This document shows positions 8,081-16,810 of a DNA stretch of 64,000 bases, piece by piece. The notes under the pieces were generated by a model that was given only the letters and a program-made list of their open reading frames with translations, made no database searches and was not told the origin of the DNA. Position 1 is the stretch's first letter, and each line of letters begins with the position of its first letter. A program made the position numbers and the translations under genes. This DNA is from FEN-1297 sp046704255. Lineage in GTDB: Bacteria; Bacteroidota; Ignavibacteria; Ignavibacteriales; Ignavibacteriaceae. The stretch covers positions 4,116-68,115 of the forward strand of contig JBJKSH010000164.1 of NCBI GenBank assembly GCA_046704255.1. The letters run 5' to 3'.

Positions 8081-10066
8081 TTATGAAATACTTGTTACTG
8101 TTCTTTTATCAAAAACAACGGTAAAGTCAACCGGCTTAACATTTACAGAATCAAAATTCTCAATAAATTTGTCGTAAACAATTTGAGTTGATAAAATACC
8201 GACTAAAGCCATATTATCAAATTCACCCGCTGTATCTATGCCGGATAATTTTTCTTTTAATTTCAAAACCATTAAAGGATTAAAGAGATTATTATTCTTT
8301 AGATTATCTTCCGATAGATAATCTTCAATATAATCCAGTTTATTATTCAGCAGACTGTTTTTAATTGGAGCCCTGTACGGATGTTTAGGCCTGCCGGAAA
8401 TTGATTGAGGAAGAATATCCTTAAATACTTTCTTTAAAATAAACTTTTCATTTAATCCCCTTATTTTTAAATATGAAGGCACTTTACTCATTAGTTCAAT
8501 TAACCTGTAGTCTAGATAAGGCATTCTTATTTCCAATGAATGCGCCATTGCTACTCTGTCACCCTGCGAACTAAGCAGATAGTTGGAGAGAAATAACTTC
8601 ATTTCCAGGAACTGTGCTTTGGATAATGCATCCCAATAAGAAAATTTTTCCGGTAGAATCCCCGAAAGTTCAACAAACGGATCGTAGCCGTTTGTATTTT
8701 CTCTAATATCATTACTGAAAAATCTTTTTATCTTAGAAGTATTTTGCCAGCGAATTAAATGAGAAAAGAACGGATTGCCCGGCTGCTCTATTCCGGCTTT
8801 AAAAAATGATCTTAATACCGCTTTACTTTTGGCATCTTTAAAAATATAAGGATAAAGTTTTTCAAGAAGCATCGGCCTTATTTTGGATTCGGGAAACTTT
8901 GACCAGAATGCTCTTACCAAAGTTTCTCTAAAAATATTATAGCCGCCGAAAACTTCATCGGAACCTTCGCCGGTTAATACAACTCTAAAACCTGAATCTC
9001 TTGCAAGCCCGGATAATATAAACAATGGTACAGGAGATAATCTAAGCAAGGGGATTTCACAATGCCATAAGACTTCCGGAAGAAGTTCACCGATAGATTT
9101 ATTTTTTACAAGAACAGTATGATGATCTACTTTTAAATTTTTAACCATTATATCCTGGAATTCACCCTCATCAAAAGCAGCATCCTCAAACCGTATTCCA
9201 AAAGTTTTCAGTTTGTTGTTAAAGTTATTATTTATTATAGCTGTTATCCCGGAAGAATCCAGTCCGCCGCTTAAATAACTGCCTACAGGTACATCTGCCC
9301 TCAACCTAATTGCAACCGAATCCAAAAGCAATTCTTTAACCTGCTCGGCAATTTCACCGGAAGTATAATTTACAAGTTCATCTGTCAAAGCAAAATCATA
9401 ATCCCAATAGCGTTTAACCTTAATGTTTCCGTCTTTTATTTTTAAATAGCAGCCAGCCTGAAGCTCATAAATATTTTTAAAGAATGTTTTACCCGGTAGT
9501 ATTGTCCAGAATGTAAAAATCTGATTTAATGATTCCGGAGCAATTTCACGTTCAATTTCTTTACATGCAAATATAGATTTTATTTCCGAACCGAAATAAA
9601 ATTTATTTTTGTAAACTGAATAATAAAGCGGTTTCTTACCCACCCTGTCGCGTGCAATAAAAAGTTCCTTACTTTGAGCATTCCAAACTACAAATGCAAA
9701 CTGCCCGTTAAGTTTGTTAACACATTGCTCTTTTTCATCTTCAAAAAGATGAAGGATTACCTCCGTATCGGAGTTTGTATAAAAACTGTGGCCTTTTTTT
9801 TCAAGGTCATTTTTTAATTCCGTGTAATTGTATATCTCACCGTTAAAAATAATCCATAGAGTTTTATCTTCATTATGAATCGGCTGGGTACCGTTCTCCA
9901 AATCTATAATGCTAAGACGTGTCTGAGCCATCCCGATTTTTTCATCTACATAAGCACCGGATTGGTTTGGACCGCGATGCCTAATGTACCCGGCCATTGT
10001 TCTCAAAGTATTTATGGAAACCGGTTCCGATTCCGTCATATTCAATATTCCGGTAATTCCGCACAT
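8081..10066 (-). CDS. Asparagine synthase (glutamine-hydrolysing) family amidotransferase
   Basis: This 661-residue AsnB-type enzyme takes ammonia from glutamine and makes an amide through an adenylated carboxylate. The N-terminal class-II glutaminase domain (about 1-210) starts MCGITGIL, with the catalytic Cys right after Met, and has the RHRGP and FNGEIYNY motifs. The synthase domain has the PP-loop SGGLDSS at 266-272, then LTGEGSDEVFGGY and the SLEIRMPYLDYRL segment. All catalytic motifs look intact. It starts one base after the carrier-protein stop and is followed by the ligase. It is about 100 residues longer than E. coli AsnB, as in the polysaccharide-locus subfamily. It more likely amidates a sugar or carrier-bound acid than free aspartate, but that is inference. 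Confidence 0.93.
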   Translation of the reverse strand: MCGITGILNMTESEPVSINTLRTMAGYIRHRGPNQSGAYVDEKIGMAQTRLSIIDLENGTQPIHNEDKTLWIIFNGEIYNYTELKNDLEKKGHSFYTNSDTEVILHLFEDEKEQCVNKLNGQFAFVVWNAQSKELFIARDRVGKKPLYYSVYKNKFYFGSEIKSIFACKEIEREIAPESLNQIFTFWTILPGKTFFKNIYELQAGCYLKIKDGNIKVKRYWDYDFALTDELVNYTSGEIAEQVKELLLDSVAIRLRADVPVGSYLSGGLDSSGITAIINNNFNNKLKTFGIRFEDAAFDEGEFQDIMVKNLKVDHHTVLVKNKSIGELLPEVLWHCEIPLLRLSPVPLFILSGLARDSGFRVVLTGEGSDEVFGGYNIFRETLVRAFWSKFPESKIRPMLLEKLYPYIFKDAKSKAVLRSFFKAGIEQPGNPFFSHLIRWQNTSKIKRFFSNDIRENTNGYDPFVELSGILPEKFSYWDALSKAQFLEMKLFLSNYLLSSQGDRVAMAHSLEIRMPYLDYRLIELMSKVPSYLKIRGLNEKFILKKVFKDILPQSISGRPKHPYRAPIKNSLLNNKLDYIEDYLSEDNLKNNNLFNPLMVLKLKEKLSGIDTAGEFDNMALVGILSTQIVYDKFIENFDSVNVKPVDFTVVFDKRTVTSIS

Positions 10067-10067
10067 G

Positions 10068-10328
10068 TCAGCTTGCCTTAGCTATTTCAGATTGTTTACG
10101 CTTAATAAATTCACTCACCTTATTTATGGAAGAAAAATTTTCAGGAATAAGTTCCTCATCTTCAACTACTATGTTAAATGTTTCTTCAACAAAGCTAACA
10201 AGTTCAACGATCCCGGTAGAATCAATTATTCCTTTTTCAAAAAAGCCGGTATCATTTCCAAGCGAATCTGCCTGGCCGAAAAGAAAGTTATCTACAATAA
10301 AAGTCTTTAACTTTTCAGTTTGTTCCAC
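10068..10328 (-). CDS. Acyl carrier protein
   Basis: This 86-residue protein has the four-helix carrier pattern. The phosphopantetheine site is the Ser at residue 37 in GIIDSTGIVEL, and the following acidic helix has the sequence LVSFVEETFNIVVEDEEL. The start is GTG at 10328 with a perfect GGAAGGAG 6 bases upstream. It carries an acyl or aminoacyl group as a thioester. Its position directly before asparagine synthase and the AMP-ligase suggests a dedicated carrier of the polysaccharide cluster rather than the fatty-acid ACP. That is also supported by its divergence from the usual DSLD motif, read here as DSTG. Confidence 0.9.
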   Translation of the reverse strand: MEQTEKLKTFIVDNFLFGQADSLGNDTGFFEKGIIDSTGIVELVSFVEETFNIVVEDEELIPENFSSINKVSEFIKRKQSEIAKAS

Positions 10329-10334
10329 TTTTAA

Positions 10335-10342
10335 CTCCTTCC
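10335..10342 (-). promoter_or_regulatory. Shine-Dalgarno sequence for the GTG-started carrier protein
   Basis: GGAAGGAG on the minus strand, 6 bases before the GTG at 10328, is one of the strongest ribosome sites in the cluster and fixes that start. Confidence 0.6.
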
Positions 10343-10374
10343 ATTTTATTTTAATTTTATCTTAATACTTATTA

Positions 10375-10394
10375 TTTGTTAAGTTACTAACAAA
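10375..10394 (-). other. Small hairpin upstream of the carrier-protein gene
   Basis: TTTGTTA at 10375-10381 and TAACAAA at 10388-10394 form a 7-bp stem with a 6-base loop. It lies in the 142-base gap between the CapK-like gene and the carrier-protein gene, the largest gap in this part of the cluster. It may mark an internal promoter or processing site. There is no T run on the minus strand to support termination. Confidence 0.3.
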
Positions 10395-10470
10395 CACTCC
10401 GTAAAAATATTCTTATAAGAATTTTAAAAACAATCCCGGTCCAAAAAATTTTTCAGGTATTAAATATTTT

Positions 10471-11811
10471 TTATTTCCATTTGTTTGAAACATTGGATAT
10501 AATAAGCCGGAACTTCCCGCCGCCTGTATAATCAACACCGTTAAAATCAAAATTCACATTTAGATCGGGCAGCAGGCCTTTATGAATTTCGGACTTAATA
10601 ATTTCCAAATCCTTTTCATCAGGTTCGTTCGACTTTGAAATTTTAATCGTAAGGTCATCAATATCATTTTGAATTATTTGATATTGTTTTATCCAATCTG
10701 CATTATACAAAACATTTAAGTGATTAAAAAATGCGCCGTGAATATAGCGGCCGTCCCTTAGCACAATAAAGTCACGTATTCTACCTCCAAGCTCCTTAAT
10801 TTTATCCAGGTTCCTGCCGCATTGGCAAGTATCATAGGAATAACTGCCGACATCACCGGTTTCGTATCGTATCAGCGGAAATGCATAATTGAACAACGGA
10901 GTGCTAATTATTTTTCCAAGGCCGTTTTCATTCTTTTCGGCTATTTCAACAAAAGCAGATTCCATATTCAAATGATAGCCGTTGTGCCTGCTGCATTCGA
11001 ATGAAAATAAACCACCTTCCGGACAGCCGTAAAGATCGAATACTTTTGCACCGAACACTTCCTCAATAACCTCCCTTTGGCTTTTATATAACATATCCGA
11101 AGTTGTTATTATTGCATTCAGCTTTCCCTTAAGTGAAATTGAATTTGACTTACAGAACTGAGATAATAAATAAACAGATGACGAGTAACCGAAAATATAT
11201 TTTGCTCCCGATGAAGAAATAGTGGCGGAAATATTTTTTAACTTTTCATCCGTTAAATGATAACTTGTAATTAAAACCGCATTCTGAAGAAAGTTATAAA
11301 TGTTTCTTTTAAATTGAGAAGTATTAGGCAGCAGTGAACCGCCTGCAAAATTTATAAATTTGTCACCGGGCTCAAACCCGCCTGCATTCCATGCGCGGAA
11401 AATATTTGCCCACATATAGCTGTGTGAAAGCTTGTCTCTGTACGTAAGAAAAGGCTTTCCCGTTGTCCCCCCTGTTTGCGTAATGCGCGGCTTAAATGAA
11501 TTAAAATTTGCGGCTTTTATTTCATTGAAGTTACGTCTTACAATGTCTTTACCGGTTGTGGGCAACTGTTTAATGTCATCAATATTTTTTAAATCCCCCG
11601 GTTGAAAAGAAATTTGATTAAACAATTTTGTATAATACGGAACATTTTTATATGCATGTTCAATAAGAAGCCTCAATGCTGAAAATTGAATTTCTCTTAA
11701 TTCATCTTCAGATGCATACTGCTTCTTAACAATATTTTTATATATCTTTAGTGTATCGGTTTTTCTAAAGAAGTCTAATATTTTATAATTTAACTGAAAT
11801 ATTGGGTTCAT
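10471..11811 (-). CDS. CapK/PaaK-like adenylate-forming protein
   Basis: This 446-residue protein resembles phenylacetate-CoA ligase and the capsule-associated CapK family. Visible motifs are QTGGTTGKPFLTYRD (adenylation loop, near 110), the DLYGCPEGGLFSFEC segment, RYETGDVG and CGRNLDKIKELGGRIRDFI with the typical PaaK Cys and Arg residues. The family activates a carboxylate with ATP. In capsule and exopolysaccharide loci its exact substrate is unknown. The C-terminal domain is short, so this may be an adenylation module acting with the carrier protein encoded 142 bases downstream. It is not linked to any phenylacetate catabolism genes here. Confidence 0.85.
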   Translation of the reverse strand: MNPIFQLNYKILDFFRKTDTLKIYKNIVKKQYASEDELREIQFSALRLLIEHAYKNVPYYTKLFNQISFQPGDLKNIDDIKQLPTTGKDIVRRNFNEIKAANFNSFKPRITQTGGTTGKPFLTYRDKLSHSYMWANIFRAWNAGGFEPGDKFINFAGGSLLPNTSQFKRNIYNFLQNAVLITSYHLTDEKLKNISATISSSGAKYIFGYSSSVYLLSQFCKSNSISLKGKLNAIITTSDMLYKSQREVIEEVFGAKVFDLYGCPEGGLFSFECSRHNGYHLNMESAFVEIAEKNENGLGKIISTPLFNYAFPLIRYETGDVGSYSYDTCQCGRNLDKIKELGGRIRDFIVLRDGRYIHGAFFNHLNVLYNADWIKQYQIIQNDIDDLTIKISKSNEPDEKDLEIIKSEIHKGLLPDLNVNFDFNGVDYTGGGKFRLIISNVSNKWK

Positions 11812-11837
11812 AATTCTAGTTTAAGTTTTCTTTCGGT

Positions 11838-13016
11838 TTATTTTAATTCGCCCGGTTCTCCATCATTCGACAGAATCTTTTCTGCAACCGCCCGCCAGGT
11901 ATAACCCCGGACTATCTTCAAACCTTTTTCGATTCTTTCACTGTTATTCTTCATTACGGCGGAATCAAGATGTTCTAGAAATTGTTCTTTCGTCTTTGCA
12001 GAGTAAACTATCTCACGGTAATTTTCATTTACCTCTTCAATTAAAGTAGAAACGACAGGCTTACCGAGAGATAAATATTCATTTAATTTTAAAGGCGATG
12101 AATTTTTAATCCAATCTCTTCTTACCCAAAACATAATACACACATCAAACTGCAATGCATAAGCAGGAAGTTCATCATAAGTTTTTTTACCCGTGAAAAA
12201 TATATTTGATCGCTTTTCCAATTTAGGCAATGATATATCTTTTCTTCCTATAAATACAAAATTATAATCAGGCCTTTCCTTGGAGCAGTATTCAATAACA
12301 TCCCAATCGTTGGAATCGGTAAGCGTTCCGTAATAGCCTATAATTGGGTGCTTGATTGATTTAAGATCAGAAGGAATTTCAATTTGACCTTTGCGGCCGG
12401 TATTAAAATGCTCAAAGTCTACTGCGTGAGGAAGGTAATAAATATTTCCTCTTCCGTTTTTGGTTGTAAGATTGGAATAAATTTCTTTAGACGCACAATA
12501 TATTATATCGGAATTTTTATATAATAAGTTATCAAGATATTCAAGATACTTCCGTGAATCATTATTCAATTCCCTGTAGGCTGTATAATAATCGGAATAA
12601 TAATAAATTGATTTTGAATAGCCGATAAGATTTAATGCAAAAGCATATAACGGCGTACTGAAAAATAAAACTGGTTTTTTTATCCCGAGCATTGCTGTTA
12701 TAAAAGATATTTGCAAATGGAATATTATTTTATTCAGATTAAAATAAAAGCCCCTGCTAAATACAGGAAGGAGTACGGGAGTATAAACGTAAAAATTATC
12801 GTCTGCCTTTTTTAAAAATTTGAAAATACTTTTTAATTTCCTGATAATTCTATTTGAAAAATTCTTCTTTTTAATCGAGGGGAAGCGGGTGCCGAGCGGG
12901 TTTATCCACAAAACTTTATACCCGAGTTCTACAAAGTTTTTTGTTATATGATACCTGGAATGCGGATTGCTGTTCCAGTAATCATCGCTTGAAAAATGAA
13001 TAATACTCTCAGTCAT
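11838..13016 (-). CDS. Glycosyltransferase (GT-B fold, group 1/GT4-like)
   Basis: This is a roughly 392-residue cytosolic glycosyltransferase. The N-terminal half starts with TESIIHFSSDDYW, and the C-terminal half holds the donor-binding part, with GYYGTLTDSNDWDVIEYC, FTGKKTYDELPAY and SSPLKLNEYLSLGKPVVST, the last being the usual acidic nucleotide-sugar binding stretch. I use the ATG at 13016, which forms an ATGA overlap with the stop of the upstream deacetylase-like gene; an in-frame TTG lies 3 codons earlier. It would add one sugar during repeat-unit assembly. Donor and acceptor cannot be read from the sequence. Confidence 0.85.
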   Translation of the reverse strand: MTESIIHFSSDDYWNSNPHSRYHITKNFVELGYKVLWINPLGTRFPSIKKKNFSNRIIRKLKSIFKFLKKADDNFYVYTPVLLPVFSRGFYFNLNKIIFHLQISFITAMLGIKKPVLFFSTPLYAFALNLIGYSKSIYYYSDYYTAYRELNNDSRKYLEYLDNLLYKNSDIIYCASKEIYSNLTTKNGRGNIYYLPHAVDFEHFNTGRKGQIEIPSDLKSIKHPIIGYYGTLTDSNDWDVIEYCSKERPDYNFVFIGRKDISLPKLEKRSNIFFTGKKTYDELPAYALQFDVCIMFWVRRDWIKNSSPLKLNEYLSLGKPVVSTLIEEVNENYREIVYSAKTKEQFLEHLDSAVMKNNSERIEKGLKIVRGYTWRAVAEKILSNDGEPGELK

Positions 13017-13813
13017 CTTTTGCAATTGTTATAAATTTCAGAGAGTGAAGTAAAATTATACTTCTCCTCGATGCACCAATTTAAATAATCTTCAACTAAT
13101 TTAATTTTACTCTTATTATTATGGTACCTATGATGAATAAGAACTCCGGTAGTTTTGTATCTTGAATACCGAATGGTCTTTGACTGCAATTCACTTAAAG
13201 TAAAGAATTCTGCGTCTTCATCTTCATTTAAATATTTCTTTATAAAGCTTATGTTCATATCAATTTCGAACAACTTTGTACCGGGGTAATAATCCAGGTT
13301 CCAGGAGACATGATGATTTAAGAAATAACCTTTATTAATTAAATGGCCGGCTTTGTAAAAAAGCTTTCTGGAAAGATCATCGTTGTAATGCGAATTAAGA
13401 ACTTTATATCCAAGGTTATCTACGGCTTTAATAGCCGCCTTGTTGTATGGTGCATAGGGAAAATTAAATGCCGGAAACCATAAATCACCGAACCACTCAT
13501 TCATTAATTCTTTACCCTGCTTAATATCATTGTATTGTTCTTCATAAGTCCTTTGTCCGCCGAACTCGCCTTTTAATATTTTATTCTTAATGGTATGATC
13601 GAAACCATGCTGCATAATTTCAATATAATCCGGAAAATCTTTTTTGGTTTTCAACATCCATTCGGCTACTTCCTTTGTAATGTTGGCAGGTTCTACCGCA
13701 TGAGTAACCGGAATTTTCTTATCAATAAATAATTCGGTTATATCAATCAAAGACTGATCAAGTTTTTGGCGTACATCGTCGTTTCTAAAAAATATGTTTT
13801 TATTTTTTTCCAT
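13013..13813 (-). CDS. NodB/DUF2334-like polysaccharide deacetylase-family protein
   Basis: This 266-residue protein has a polysaccharide-deacetylase-like barrel. FFRNDDV near the N-terminus provides the metal-binding Asp pair, EIMQHGFDH (about 105-113) gives the His motif, and a later FNFPYAPYN segment fits the substrate arm. No signal peptide is evident, so it could act in the cytosol on a nucleotide- or lipid-linked sugar, unlike the membrane-anchored deacetylase encoded near 25 kb. It is coupled by a 4-base overlap to the glycosyltransferase downstream and starts 11 bases after the CapA-like stop. Deacetylation of an N-acetyl sugar is likely but not proven. Confidence 0.75.
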   Translation of the reverse strand: MEKNKNIFFRNDDVRQKLDQSLIDITELFIDKKIPVTHAVEPANITKEVAEWMLKTKKDFPDYIEIMQHGFDHTIKNKILKGEFGGQRTYEEQYNDIKQGKELMNEWFGDLWFPAFNFPYAPYNKAAIKAVDNLGYKVLNSHYNDDLSRKLFYKAGHLINKGYFLNHHVSWNLDYYPGTKLFEIDMNISFIKKYLNEDEDAEFFTLSELQSKTIRYSRYKTTGVLIHHRYHNNKSKIKLVEDYLNWCIEEKYNFTSLSEIYNNCKR

Positions 13814-13824
13814 GTATTGAGTTA

Positions 13825-14922
13825 CTATGTTGATTTTTTAACCGGCGTACCCGGCAAAACCTGTTTTGTTAATTTAATAAACATTGAAAAGTGTTTTGCC
13901 TTTGGTTTTAAGATGTTCCTAATAATACCGCGAAAAATTAATTTGCCAGATAAATACCTTAAATGTGTACTAAACTTCTTTCGGTACTTTTGTTTATTCA
14001 AAGCAAGAGGCTGCGATATTTTAAGCAGCACTGAAATTATTTTACTGTACTTTTTCCCTGTAATTTTTTTTACTGCTGCATGTTTTTGATCATAATAGAC
14101 GGGAATGATTTCCCATTTTAAATATCTTTTATCTGCAATATTTATTTTAACGGCTAGCCCTGTTCTTTCTTTTTTAGACCATCTAAGTTTTTGCGGTTCA
14201 TTAAAAGACGGGAAAAGAAAATTTCCCAGGCTGTACAAAATAGGTTTGCACTTGTAGATTTCGTACCCCTGAAATACATGAGGATGGTGGCCGAATACTG
14301 CGCTTGCCCCGTTGTCTATTAAAGCTCTTGCAATTTCCATATCATCAGGAACCGGGTAATCGGCAAACTCTTTACCGAAATGTAATGCCACAAAAAAATA
14401 ATCAACCAGCTTAGAATATTCTCTAACCTCTTCAATCGTCTTTCTATTTAAAATCGATATAAACTCACCCGGCTTATTCTGCAAATGATCGCCAACCCAT
14501 CTTGCATCGGAACTGTACGCCGCCAGTCCGATTTTAACTCCGTTCATTTCAAATAAGTAAGGCTTTCTAGCTTCTACCTGACTGCTTCCGATACCGAAGA
14601 CCTGAATATTGTTTTCATTTAAAAACGTTTTTGTCTTTAGCAAATTCTGCAGATTATAATCCATCGCATGGTTATTTGCCATGGAAAAGACAAATTTCCT
14701 GCTGTTAATAATTTTATTCAGTGCATTTAAATCTCCCGGTACTTTGCTTGATCTGTTATTGATTGGAGTATACTCAAACGGTACGGTGCACTCCAGGTTT
14801 GCCCAAATAAAATTACATGATGAAAATTCGGGATCCATTTCCCGCAAAGGATCCACATTTAGATTTGTTAACGTTCCGCCCGGAACCATATCACCAACTA
14901 CCGCAAATTCTATTTCACTCAT
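13825..14922 (-). CDS. CapA/PgsA-family metallophosphoesterase-like protein
   Basis: This 365-residue protein has the full CapA motif series: VVGDMVPGG at the N-terminus, NLECTV, SMANNHAMDY, ALHFGKEF, GASAVFGHHPHVFQG and YSLGNFLF. These form the calcineurin-like metal site. CapA proteins take part in poly-gamma-glutamate capsule formation or in capsule export, and their biochemical role is still unclear. No N-terminal signal or anchor is visible, so it may be cytosolic, which is unusual for poly-glutamate CapA. PgsB and PgsC partners are absent. The start overlaps the upstream gene by 8 bases. A C-terminal basic tail of about 60 residues is not part of the known domain. Confidence 0.87.
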   Translation of the reverse strand: MSEIEFAVVGDMVPGGTLTNLNVDPLREMDPEFSSCNFIWANLECTVPFEYTPINNRSSKVPGDLNALNKIINSRKFVFSMANNHAMDYNLQNLLKTKTFLNENNIQVFGIGSSQVEARKPYLFEMNGVKIGLAAYSSDARWVGDHLQNKPGEFISILNRKTIEEVREYSKLVDYFFVALHFGKEFADYPVPDDMEIARALIDNGASAVFGHHPHVFQGYEIYKCKPILYSLGNFLFPSFNEPQKLRWSKKERTGLAVKINIADKRYLKWEIIPVYYDQKHAAVKKITGKKYSKIISVLLKISQPLALNKQKYRKKFSTHLRYLSGKLIFRGIIRNILKPKAKHFSMFIKLTKQVLPGTPVKKST

Positions 14923-16810
14923 ATTTATTAACTAATTCATTCTTGTAATTTACAATTTTTAAACCGGTTCTTTTTTCAATCTTATTGTTAAAATATACTT
15001 CTTTTATTCTAAGCATTGTAATTAAATTTGCAATTATCCCGTAATAATCATTAGAAAAAGCTTTATTGTCAGGAATAATATCATTCAATAATTCTTCCGG
15101 CAAATCATTCATATTTTGAATTGTATTTTTCAAGGCACTAGTATAACGTTCCGCATTTGATGAAGCTTTGCCATTATGATTTTTATATCCTGCTTTTAAA
15201 TAATCCAGTTTTCTTAGGATATTTAAAACTTCTAAATATTTCTTTTCATTCTTTGCGCTTAGTTTAAATCTTGTAGTTTGATATTTATTAAATCTTTTAT
15301 CGCCTGAAATTTGCATTAAATGTGCAGCTTCGCCGTTTAAATATTTAGATGGGATTGATAAATAAGCATTTAAAATTTCCTTATCGAGATATGGGTAAAC
15401 AGGTATCGTAAACAAACGAGCCTGCTGGAACGTTGGAATTACCCTTCCGATTCCTCTTGTTCTTAATAAGCCTTCTGCGCCGATAACATCAATATCATTC
15501 GATTCTACGCTTTGATATTGATTGATCCATTCGATTGATAATTCGTTTATCGTATTCAATTGCAGAGCACCGTTTAAGTTTAATATATCCGAAACTTTTT
15601 TATACGATTCTATATCCGAAGCTTTATTAAAACTAAATTCTCCGTATTCGGTACTATTCTTAATTCTTCTTAATAAGTAACGATGTTTTGCTTTACCTGC
15701 GTAAGGATCACCCATAAAACCGGAGGCCAAAAATTTTGTCTTTTTAGATGAAGCCTTTGCTGCTTCAAATATTTCCCAGTGGCCCGGTGAACCGTTATTC
15801 AATAAAAGTATGTCCGTTAAATTTTCAAGAAAAGAAATGTTATCAATTTTAATTCTGTCGAATTTAAAATTATTGTCCCGGCAAATTGCTTCGGCAATTA
15901 CAGAATCTTCCCGGCTGTTAAGTAAGAACGATACGAATGGATATAATTCATTATTCTCCCTGAAATAAGTTATAATTTTCGGATCGTAATCTTCATCAAG
16001 CATATATTTTAAGATTACCCTGCAGTCTTTACCGCGGGATAAAAGCAGAGTGATATCGTCTCCGACATAACTATGAATTCTTGACCAAAAACTCCTATGT
16101 GCGGAAGCAACTATTTCTATCGATTGATCAAGACTAAGATTTTTTCTTTCCGGATATTTAACATAATTGCTTTGTTCAAGGTTTTGAGAGTCTATTTCAA
16201 AATTAATATAATGACCGGGCAATACTTGTTTAACGCTGTTTATAATGGTTTGCTCATTAAAGGTATGCCCGCAAAAAACAATACTGCTTGCGGCAAAATT
16301 TGAAAATTCCGCTTCTCCAGCTAAATATTCTTTCATTAAAAATAAATTCGTAGAAAATACTTTCTTTCCGTTACCGGAATGATAAAATAATTTGGCAACT
16401 CCAAACCTGTCTGTAAATGCAGCAAAATTATTTTGTTTTATATTTCCAATAACTCCGCAGTAATAACCGGAAAGCGAATTTAAATATTTATCTAAAACTG
16501 AGTTGGAAATATTTCCGATGATCTTTAAGAACTCCTCTTTTAGTGCATTTATATTGCCAACAAGTTCCTTATTGTAAATGCTGCCGTAAAAAAGAATAAA
16601 ATTTTCTTCATCGTCCAGGTAAAGACTTACTAGTAATTTATTTTCTGCCTGCGGCAGAAAGAAAAGCCAGCTCCGGCTTCCGTTTAGATTTTGAATAACC
16701 TGCGGTCCGTATTCTTTTGGCAGCCTGTCTAAACAGTTGATTAATTCAAACCGGCCGAAGTTTCCGGAGTTATAATCTAATTCAAAAATGAATCCCGGAT
16801 TTTCAATCAT
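14915..16810 (-). CDS. Degenerate asparagine synthase-like protein
   Basis: This 631-residue protein has the overall layout of glutamine-dependent asparagine synthase. A class-II amidotransferase-like N-terminal half includes AAFTDRFGVAKLFY (near 129, like the usual RDRVGKKPLYY), and there is an ATP-pyrophosphatase-like C-terminal half. The key residues have changed. The chain begins MIENPG with no Cys at position 2, so glutaminase activity is unlikely. The PP-loop reads SRGKDCR at 258-264 in place of SGGLDSS. It is coupled to the upstream glycosyltransferase by an ATGA overlap and to CapA by 8 bases. It may be a regulatory or re-purposed homologue in the polysaccharide pathway. Confidence 0.75.
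   Translation of the reverse strand: MIENPGFIFELDYNSGNFGRFELINCLDRLPKEYGPQVIQNLNGSRSWLFFLPQAENKLLVSLYLDDEENFILFYGSIYNKELVGNINALKEEFLKIIGNISNSVLDKYLNSLSGYYCGVIGNIKQNNFAAFTDRFGVAKLFYHSGNGKKVFSTNLFLMKEYLAGEAEFSNFAASSIVFCGHTFNEQTIINSVKQVLPGHYINFEIDSQNLEQSNYVKYPERKNLSLDQSIEIVASAHRSFWSRIHSYVGDDITLLLSRGKDCRVILKYMLDEDYDPKIITYFRENNELYPFVSFLLNSREDSVIAEAICRDNNFKFDRIKIDNISFLENLTDILLLNNGSPGHWEIFEAAKASSKKTKFLASGFMGDPYAGKAKHRYLLRRIKNSTEYGEFSFNKASDIESYKKVSDILNLNGALQLNTINELSIEWINQYQSVESNDIDVIGAEGLLRTRGIGRVIPTFQQARLFTIPVYPYLDKEILNAYLSIPSKYLNGEAAHLMQISGDKRFNKYQTTRFKLSAKNEKKYLEVLNILRKLDYLKAGYKNHNGKASSNAERYTSALKNTIQNMNDLPEELLNDIIPDNKAFSNDYYGIIANLITMLRIKEVYFNNKIEKRTGLKIVNYKNELVNKYE

Noticed and set aside
10471..11811. 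Phenylacetate catabolism gene (paaK)
   Set aside because: The family resemblance is real, but no other phenylacetate genes are present and the setting is a polysaccharide cluster, so CapK-like is the better call.
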